A stretch of 10,178 nt of DNA from Nitrospira sp. ST-bin4 (lineage in GTDB: Bacteria > Nitrospirota > Nitrospiria > Nitrospirales > Nitrospiraceae): positions 1-10,178 of the forward strand of contig MSXM01000104.1 in NCBI GenBank assembly GCA_002083565.1, in the 5' to 3' direction. The notes beneath the pieces were generated by a model, which had not been told where the DNA came from, ran no database searches, and saw only the letters and a program-made list of their open reading frames with translations. Each line of letters opens with the position of its first letter. Position 1 is the first letter of the stretch. Position numbers and translations under genes: made by a program. This document shows positions 5,724-10,178 of this stretch, piece by piece.

Positions 5724-6809
5724 ATGACGCCTTCTCTACCGGGCTCACACCCAGGCTCTGCACCGGACGCGACACAGACATCGTCGACCGACTTTCTGGA
5801 CTATTGGAAGCTCGATTGCCGCGAGGTCAGAACCTTCCGCGGCCATTCGCACGGCATCTGGGCCGTCACCTTCTCCCCGGACGGACTCACGCTGGCCAGC
5901 GGCGGCGCAGAGCGCCTCGTCCGCATGTGGGACATCGAGACCGGCCGGCTTCTGCGCTCACTGCGCGGCCACACCAACGATGTCCGGGCCGTCGTCTTTA
6001 CACCGGACGGGCAAACACTCGCCACCGGCAGCGAAGACCGCACGATTCGCCTGTGGAACGGCAAAACCGGCGAGCCGACGAAAATTCTGTTTACCCGATA
6101 CGACCACAACGTGTGCAGTCTCTCGCTGTCGCCCGACGGCCTCATGCTGGCACGCGGCAGCCACAACAAAGACATCAAGATCTGGGAAGTCACCACCGGC
6201 ACCGAATTGATGACGCTGCTGGGCAAAGACGAATACGACCATCACTGGTCCGTCTGCGTCGCCTTTTCACCCGACGGCATTCACCTTGCCCACGGCACCG
6301 ACATCGGGAAGATCAAGATCTGGGAAGTGCTCCCGAGCGGCGAGGAAAAGGTGCTGCACGACGGGCATTGGCGGCGGGGCGTCGAAGACTCCACCGAGAC
6401 GCGCGGCTACTACATCGAAGACGACGGCGGTTTTCAAAAACCGATGGATTACTGGATCGGCGCCATGACCTTCACACCTGACGCGAACACGCTGATCACC
6501 GGCAGCCGGGATCGCACGATCAAGTTGTTCGAGATGCCCCAGCTGGTCGAGAAGAAATCTCTCACCGGCCACACAGGCTGGATCCGCAGCCTCGCCGTAT
6601 CACCGGATGGAAAAGTCCTGGTCAGTGCAAGCGACGACCAGACCATCAAATTCTGGGACCTGGCCACAGGCCGTAACTTCAGAACGCTCAAGGATCACAC
6701 CGGCGCCGTCCGCTGTGTGACTTTTTCACCCGACGGCAAACGACTCGCCAGCGCCTCCTGGGACCGCACGATCAAGCTCTGGGAAGGCGGAGCGAAGGCG
6801 GAAGAATAG
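5724..6809 (+). CDS. Single-domain WD40 seven-bladed beta-propeller protein
   Basis: A 361-residue protein made almost wholly of WD40 repeats. Seven blades can be counted, at about 38-80, 81-122, 123-165, 166-211, 243-280, 281-322 and 323-355. Most show GH near the start, SPDG or TPDG in the middle and IK(I/L)W or MWD at the end, so the propeller is complete. No kinase, peptidase or membrane domain is attached, so it is probably a scaffold for protein-protein contacts; partners are unknown. A polar insertion of about 27 residues (216-242, rich in Asp, Glu, Gly and Tyr) separates blades 4 and 5. There is no signal peptide. The ATG at 5724 is preferred over an in-frame TTG at 5604, because the extra 40 residues are Arg/His-rich, not propeller-like and overlap promoter-like sequence; neither start has a strong Shine-Dalgarno. 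The gene is transcribed divergently from the HExxH-led block. Confidence 0.86.
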   Translation: MTPSLPGSHPGSAPDATQTSSTDFLDYWKLDCREVRTFRGHSHGIWAVTFSPDGLTLASGGAERLVRMWDIETGRLLRSLRGHTNDVRAVVFTPDGQTLATGSEDRTIRLWNGKTGEPTKILFTRYDHNVCSLSLSPDGLMLARGSHNKDIKIWEVTTGTELMTLLGKDEYDHHWSVCVAFSPDGIHLAHGTDIGKIKIWEVLPSGEEKVLHDGHWRRGVEDSTETRGYYIEDDGGFQKPMDYWIGAMTFTPDANTLITGSRDRTIKLFEMPQLVEKKSLTGHTGWIRSLAVSPDGKVLVSASDDQTIKFWDLATGRNFRTLKDHTGAVRCVTFSPDGKRLASASWDRTIKLWEGGAKAEE

Positions 6810-6933
6810 TCACGGGCTCGGGACCATCCTGTATCCATAGGTGCCCTCCACAATGAGTCACGTATGCGTCAGGGTATCCGTCAACCTTAGTGTGCGTTCA
6901 ACTGTGAGGACGGCACTGACTACACCTTGACGA

Positions 6934-7665
6934 TCAATTGGGTGCGATTTCGTAGACCAGGGTCACGGTCGCTTCGACCTTGATTTCGCCCGGGGAGATC
7001 GGCGGTTCCCCTCCCCCCGTATCCATCGCCATCACCGACCGCGCCATGTGGGGCACGGGCCGAACCACATGGCCGCCTTCGTTGACTGAGAGCACCCGCA
7101 CAAGTTTCACACTCAATGTCTCGCTCAACGCAGCCGCTTTTTCATGGGCCTTGGCCGCGGCGCTCTTCAATGCATTCAATCTCGCCGGTTGCTCGTCGCG
7201 TAGAACCCAGTGCAATCCCTGGAAATGGTTGACACCGGCAGCCAGGACATCCTCGATCACCCTCCCGACCTTCTCCAGGTTCCGCACGTCCACCATCACA
7301 GTATTACTCATCAGATACCCGATGATCTCCGGCGGAGCAGGCGGCGCGTCGCCGGAACGCTTGGGCGGCGGTTTGTACTGAGGAGACACCGTGAACGAAG
7401 AGGTCTGGATGCACTCTTTCTCGATGTTCTGATCCCGAAGCCGGTCCATGACTCTGGTCATAACAGCGTTGTTCTGTCGTTGCGCATCGGCCAGCGAGCG
7501 GGCCGCAGTGTCCATACCGAACGTCACAAACACCTGGTCCGGCGCGAACGCCAGACTGCCGGTCGCCGATACGGTGATTGTCGGAGGCTCCGGCCTAAGC
7601 TCATCATGAGCCTGTACTACACCCGTCCATACTGCCAGCAGCGCGAGCAATGCAACAACAATCAT
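6934..7665 (-). CDS. Exported SIMPL-domain (DUF541, YggE/BP26-like) protein
   Basis: A 243-residue protein with a Sec signal peptide (hydrophobic 2-16, probable cleavage after VVQA, 16-19). The mature part follows the SIMPL/DUF541 pattern: TITVSATGSLAFAPD near the start, a central GYLMSNTVMVDVRNLEKVG stretch, GVNHFQGLHWVLRD, an Ala/Lys-rich helix (AAAKAHEKAAALSE) and a closing VEATVTLVYEI strand. Relatives include YggE and the BP26/OMP28 surface antigens, which form periplasmic or outer-membrane-associated oligomers; their biochemical role is poorly defined. An insertion of Pro/Lys residues (PPPKRSGDAPPAPP) precedes the GY motif. The ATG at 7665 is chosen because AGGGGGAG lies just before it and the signal peptide begins there; the in-frame ATG at 7713 has no Shine-Dalgarno. 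It converges with the WD40 gene across 124 bases in which no clear terminator hairpin was found. Confidence 0.88.
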   Translation of the reverse strand: MIVVALLALLAVWTGVVQAHDELRPEPPTITVSATGSLAFAPDQVFVTFGMDTAARSLADAQRQNNAVMTRVMDRLRDQNIEKECIQTSSFTVSPQYKPPPKRSGDAPPAPPEIIGYLMSNTVMVDVRNLEKVGRVIEDVLAAGVNHFQGLHWVLRDEQPARLNALKSAAAKAHEKAAALSETLSVKLVRVLSVNEGGHVVRPVPHMARSVMAMDTGGGEPPISPGEIKVEATVTLVYEIAPN

Positions 7666-7846
7666 GCGTCTCCCCCTGTCGTGAAAACCAACCGTCTCTG
7701 CAACGATCCTCATACGACGTCAGCCTACCCCGCTGTTGAGCTCAGTGCAACCAGCCCGGACCGGTCTCTCCCTCTTCCCCTTGCCCCCTTGACGGAATCG
7801 GCATGCTGGGGCATTGTCGGGACTACTCTGAACGAAGAGGACAGCC

Positions 7847-8407
7847 ATGTCTATGGCATCCACTATGCTCCCTCTTGGAACGCCCGCTCCGCCGTTTGCT
7901 CTACGCGACGTCGTGAGCGGCCGGACCTACTCGCTCGACTCATTTTCCGGGAAGACCGCCTTGCTGGTGATGTTTATCTGTCGGCATTGCCCTTATGTCG
8001 TCCACGTCGAGCAGGAACTCGCCAAGATCGGACGCGACTACCGCGACACATCCCTCGGCATGCTCGCCGTCAGTAGCAATGATCCGGCGAGCTATCCCGA
8101 CGATGCGCCGCCAAGGCTCAAGGAAATGGCCGAACGGCTTGGCTTCACATTTCCCTTGTGCTTTGACGAAACCCAAAACGTAGCAAGAGCCTATCGAGCT
8201 GCCTGCACACCCGACTTCTATCTCTTCGATCGGGACCGGCGGCTTGCCTATCGCGGACAGCTTGACGACAGCCGCCCCGGCAGCAACAAACCCGTGACTG
8301 GCCGTGATCTGCGCGCCGCAATCGAAGCGGTGCTGGCCTGCAAGCCGCCTGATAGCAATCAACAGGCAAGTATCGGGTGCAGCATCAAGTGGAAGCAGGG
8401 TACGTAA
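7847..8407 (+). CDS. Thioredoxin-fold (AhpC/TSA-Redoxin type) protein with CRHC active site
   Basis: A 186-residue protein of the thioredoxin family related to AhpC/TSA and TlpA. The fold reads in order: an entry segment with GTPAPPFALRD (11-21), the FICRHCPYV active site with Cys45 and Cys48, SSNDPASYPDD (76-86), CFDETQNVARAY (105-116), the cis-Pro region ACTPDFYLFD (119-128), and a YRGQLDDSRPGS segment (135-146). It ends with SIGCSIKWK (175-183), a C-terminal signature of this subfamily. A CxxC pair with a cis-proline loop implies thiol-disulfide exchange, but the substrate is unknown. No signal peptide is visible, so it is probably cytoplasmic. Additional cysteines are at 105, 120, 165 and 178. 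AGAGGA lies 5-6 bases before the ATG. It is divergent from the SIMPL gene across 181 bases; a weak TTGACG is present there without a good -10. Confidence 0.9.
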   Translation: MSMASTMLPLGTPAPPFALRDVVSGRTYSLDSFSGKTALLVMFICRHCPYVVHVEQELAKIGRDYRDTSLGMLAVSSNDPASYPDDAPPRLKEMAERLGFTFPLCFDETQNVARAYRAACTPDFYLFDRDRRLAYRGQLDDSRPGSNKPVTGRDLRAAIEAVLACKPPDSNQQASIGCSIKWKQGT

Positions 8408-8526
8408 CTATGTGACGGGCACATGGACCGTCGAGTCGCCGTAGGCGCCAATCGGCATTCAACCTTCCACAAGAAATGATGACCGTCCTACAGGCAACGT
8501 GCCGGAAAATCCAAGACAAATTTATT

Positions 8527-8538
8527 TTCGACGTCGAA
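8527..8538. repeat. Perfect 12-bp palindrome
   Basis: TTCGACGTCGAA reads the same on both strands. It lies in the gene-free stretch between the thioredoxin-fold gene and the DnaA-box cluster, next to an AT-rich tract (8518-8528). Such palindromes are typical of dimeric regulator sites, but no family can be assigned. Confidence 0.35.
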
Positions 8539-8642
8539 TCCCGACCTCCAACAGAATTGCGCCCGGCATCGCTCCAAAATATTGCTCAAAAAAGAGAGTT
8601 CCGTGAGTGCTGTTGGCATGAAAGCTCTCGGTCCCCATCTTC

Positions 8643-9018
8643 TGTGGATAATCCTGTGAATATGTTCTTGCGACTGCACGGAATAGCCTGAATTGACCGT
8701 GCATCGCTTCACAATGCCTACTTTTTAGGCGTCTGCCACGCCATGGGCATACCCCTACTAATTGTGGATGGAAGCGGAATTTTTTATTTTTTCCACATTC
8801 CTAGGCCCAGACGGCTTGACATGATGAAATCCGCGCTCCTGGAGCGTCTCATACGTTTGTCAGCCGCTTTCTTATCCACAGCCTCAACGCTTTTCTGGGG
8901 ATCAGAACCCAATAAGCAAGACTGGAGCGGCGTTCCAAATCTGTCAAGAGACACGCTCAAAAATAATCAAAGAGGGGATGATCTGAGAAGATCAAGAGAA
9001 TCATTCGCTTGTGAAAAA
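8643..9018. other. Candidate replication origin (DnaA-box cluster) in the gene-free stretch 8408-9043
   Basis: The 636 bases from 8408 to 9043 hold no convincing gene. Within them are two perfect DnaA boxes TTATCCACA, at 8643-8651 (minus strand) and 8872-8880 (plus). Two more sites fit the relaxed consensus TTWTNCACA: TTTTCCACA at 8789-8797 (plus) and TTTTTCACA at 9010-9018 (minus). Weaker sites are ATATTCACA at 8655-8663 (one mismatch) and CCATCCACA at 8763-8771 (two mismatches), both minus. Poly-T and AT-rich tracts lie beside the boxes, at 8779-8792 and 8959-8970, with GATC words at 8898, 8979 and 8989. Clustered boxes of both orientations next to AT-rich unwinding-prone DNA in a gene-free gap are the standard marks of oriC. 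Against it, no dnaA, dnaN, gyrB, parAB or gidA gene is in the window. A DnaA-titration or DnaA-regulated site is the alternative. The rest of the gap (8408-8642) shows only the palindrome at 8527-8538. Confidence 0.5.
8714..8750. repeat. Nested hairpin-forming sequence inside the candidate origin
   Basis: Three short perfect inverted pairs are packed into 37 bases: GCCTA/TAGGC (8716-8720, 8726-8730) around CTTTT, GGCGT/ACGCC (8728-8732, 8738-8742) around five bases, and an outer ATGCC/GGCAT (8714-8718, 8746-8750). They share bases, so not all can form together. It lies between the second and third DnaA-like sites. The function is unknown, and chance is possible for stems of 5 bp. Confidence 0.3.
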
Positions 9019-9051
9019 TCGAGATGCAGCGCGTTCGGCAGGATTATTTTT
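8959..9051. repeat. 10-bp AT-rich inverted repeat flanking the last DnaA box
   Basis: AAAAATAATC at 8959-8968 and its exact reverse complement GATTATTTTT at 9042-9051 are separated by 73 bases. The right arm overlaps the stop codon of the 58-residue gene (9044-9046). The DnaA-box match at 9010-9018 lies between the arms. The arms are too far apart for a typical terminator, and could be coincidental AT-rich matches. Confidence 0.35.
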
Positions 9052-9220
9052 TTCGATACACGTTCAACCCAACTTTCTCCTGGCGATCTGGGATTGTGAC
9101 ATTTCCTTCTGTTGACGCGATGATGATCGTCTTGCCCGATGCTGACGGCCCGAACTCCTTCGACAGATCAACTTTGATCGTCAACCATGTGCCCTGAACA
9201 GTCATCTCCACATTCTTCAT
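9044..9220 (-). CDS. Conserved-looking small protein of 58 residues
   Basis: The minus-strand frame from ATG 9220 to TAA 9044-9046 encodes 58 residues. It begins MKNVEMTVQGTWLTIKVDLS, continues with KEFGPSASGKTIIIASTEGN (21-40), then VTIP and GLNVYRKK at the end. The alternating polar/hydrophobic pattern predicts a small beta-rich, soluble protein without signal peptide or membrane segment. The middle part (DLSKEFGxSxSGKTxxIAxTxGN) resembles a small hypothetical protein that I recall from several bacterial phyla; I cannot verify this here and know no function. Support for reality: AAGGA lies 7 bases before the ATG, the in-frame stop just upstream leaves no other good start, and the composition is typical coding sequence unlike the AT-rich gap that follows. 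It lies 73 bases downstream of the PilZ gene on the same strand, so the two may be co-transcribed. Confidence 0.72.
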   Translation of the reverse strand: MKNVEMTVQGTWLTIKVDLSKEFGPSASGKTIIIASTEGNVTIPDRQEKVGLNVYRKK

Positions 9221-9293
9221 ATTCCAGTCCTTTCCGTCATACCATGGCAGAATGAATCGTCGACAGACATCTTCCTACTCCATCTGATTTTAT

Positions 9294-9617
9294 TCATTGG
9301 GAAATCTCCGGCTTCACTTGTAGTAGCAGCTGATTCAATCGTTCCTGCTGCGGCTGTGTTATGGACACAAAACTCACTCCGACTTGGCGCCCGCGATTCC
9401 ACCGTACCGCCGCACGATCGATAAGAAGCGGCGCAGCCTCCGTCGGCACCTCGATACGGATCGCAACCGACATACCGGCATACACTTGAGCGTCGCATTC
9501 AATGAGGCAGCCGGTTTTCGACAGATTCATAACCACCCCGGCCCATTCCTTGCGCGGGGCTCCGATCATGATGCTCTGAAGTTTTACAGCGAAGCGCTTC
9601 TGACGACGAAGGTCCAT
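9294..9617 (-). CDS. Stand-alone PilZ-domain protein
   Basis: A 107-residue protein consisting of one PilZ domain. The two cyclic-di-GMP binding elements are present: an RxxxR-type motif in DLRRQKRFAV (Arg4 and Arg8, with an extra Arg5) and NLSKTG at 31-36, matching the [D/N]xSxxG motif. These suggest it can bind c-di-GMP and act as a small effector or adaptor for motility, exopolysaccharide or secretion. The output partner is not encoded nearby. After the motifs come the expected beta strands (VAIRIEVP, AAVRWN, VGVSFVSI) and a C-terminal helix (QQERLNQLLLQV). The ATG at 9617 is chosen because AGGAGGT lies 6 bases upstream; the longer in-frame start at 9659 would bury that site. The 58-residue gene follows on the same strand. 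Confidence 0.87.
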   Translation of the reverse strand: MDLRRQKRFAVKLQSIMIGAPRKEWAGVVMNLSKTGCLIECDAQVYAGMSVAIRIEVPTEAAPLLIDRAAVRWNRGRQVGVSFVSITQPQQERLNQLLLQVKPEISQ

Positions 9618-9743
9618 AACCGAACCTCCTGAGAAAGTACCGGATGCCGCTCCACGCACAATCCAGTCTCTCGGCTTTTCAGACAGACCACAAACCGGAT
9701 GGCAGGGCTATCATGGAACCCTTACTCGAACAAAACTCTTGGA

Positions 9744-10157
9744 TTAGTAGCCCCGCCCTGTGCTGCCCCCTCGGCCCATTCGATCCAACGGCAGCGCCTC
9801 GTACCGCTTCTTTAAGTCTGGATGCCCGTTGAGAAAACCCTTCACCGCCGCATCGTCGGCAAAGATCTCCGGACTGCGCTTACGATAGTCCGCGATGGTC
9901 AAGTTATGCTTGGCAAGCAGCGTGGTGAGCTTCGCATTAATATCGGCTCCCATTTCCTTCATCTGTTCCGGAGAAGGCCGCTGCCCCTCGGCAAACTGTG
10001 GTCCGCCCTGAAAGTAATTCATCATCATCTCGCCGATTTCAATGCGCGCTTTCACAAACGTTTCTATTTCAACCGTTTCCGCTGCCAAACCGACAACCGT
10101 GGAGAGTATGATACCCGCTACAACGGCAAGCCCGTACTTGGCCTGATTCATAGTCAT
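9744..10157 (-). CDS. Small exported protein of unknown function
   Basis: A protein of about 137 residues with a clear Sec signal peptide: Lys7 is followed by the hydrophobic stretch GLAVVAGIILSTVVGLAA, with probable cleavage after that LAA. The mature part is mostly helical and charged. It contains VKARIEIGEMMMNYF, then a Pro/Gln-rich turn, INAKLTTLLAKHNLTIADYRK, and a C-terminal half with GHPDLKKRYEALP, ending in a Gly/Arg-rich tail (MGRGGSTGRGY). The layout recalls small periplasmic helical proteins such as DUF4168, but the match is not firm and I assign no function. Three in-frame ATGs are possible (10160, 10157, 10151); AAAAGGAA lies just upstream, and 10157 has the more usual spacing. 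The promoter would lie beyond the right edge. The 126 bases between this gene and the PilZ gene show no clear terminator. Confidence 0.78.
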   Translation of the reverse strand: MTMNQAKYGLAVVAGIILSTVVGLAAETVEIETFVKARIEIGEMMMNYFQGGPQFAEGQRPSPEQMKEMGADINAKLTTLLAKHNLTIADYRKRSPEIFADDAAVKGFLNGHPDLKKRYEALPLDRMGRGGSTGRGY

Positions 10158-10178
10158 CATTTCCTTTTCATCTCATTC

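Noticed and set aside
6810..6933. Terminator between the convergent WD40 and SIMPL genes
   Set aside because: A bidirectional hairpin is expected here, but only very short inverted pairs were found, with no T-tract.
7666..7713. Longer start for the SIMPL protein
   Set aside because: No Shine-Dalgarno precedes 7713, and the signal peptide begins properly at the ATG at 7665, which has AGGGGGAG in front.
7789..7817. Promoter for the thioredoxin-fold gene
   Set aside because: TTGACG at 7789-7794 is a fair -35, but the sequence 17 bases on (CATTGT) is a poor -10, so I did not call it.
8743..9099. Plus-strand open frame of 118 codons
   Set aside because: It crosses the DnaA-box cluster, has low-complexity Phe/Ser/Arg composition, no Shine-Dalgarno, and its end overlaps the 58-residue gene on the other strand.
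9217..9498. Minus-strand frame of 93 codons overlapping the PilZ gene
   Set aside because: Most of it is an alternative frame of the PilZ gene, with a Cys/Arg-rich translation; the PilZ frame has the binding motifs.

Overview
The window most resembles the chromosome of a nitrite-oxidising Nitrospira-type bacterium. The best evidence is a set of four genes on the minus strand (5511 to 1706): an exported haem-b subunit of the ethylbenzene dehydrogenase / NXR-gamma type, a TorD/DmsD-type molybdoenzyme chaperone, a NapF/NapG-like protein with four [4Fe-4S] clusters, and an unrecognised protein with an HExxH motif and two CxxC pairs. The base composition is moderately GC-rich, with many GATC/CGATCG words and good Shine-Dalgarno sites, as expected for that phylum. 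The lineage is an inference from gene content, not a database match.

Layout. 1-1451 (-): 5'-terminal part of a B12-type radical SAM protein that runs off the left edge. 1591-1646: strong hairpin terminator for the haem-subunit transcript. 1706-5511 (-): haem-b subunit, TorD-like chaperone, polyferredoxin and HExxH protein (left to right; transcription runs from 5511 down). Two good sigma70-like promoters serve this block, one upstream of the HExxH gene (TTGATT-18-TATAAT) and one internal, upstream of the chaperone (TTGACA-17-TATACA). 5724-6809 (+): a divergent single-domain seven-bladed WD40 propeller. 6934-7665 (-): exported SIMPL/DUF541 protein. 7847-8407 (+): thioredoxin-fold protein with a CRHC active site. 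8408-9043: the only long gene-free stretch; it is AT-rich in places and holds a cluster of DnaA-box matches, so it is a candidate replication origin. 9044-9220 (-): a 58-residue protein with its own Shine-Dalgarno site. 9294-9617 (-): stand-alone PilZ domain. 9744-10157 (-): small exported protein.

How the genes fit together. The 1706-5511 block looks like a subunit-plus-maturation cassette for a type II DMSO-reductase-family enzyme such as nitrite oxidoreductase. It has the exported haem subunit, the cytoplasmic chaperone for the molybdenum subunit and an iron-sulfur protein, but the catalytic alpha and beta subunits are not in the window. The HExxH protein is placed by context as an uncharacterised partner. 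The right half is mixed housekeeping and envelope genes around the possible origin. No mobile elements, CRISPR arrays, tRNAs or rRNAs were seen.
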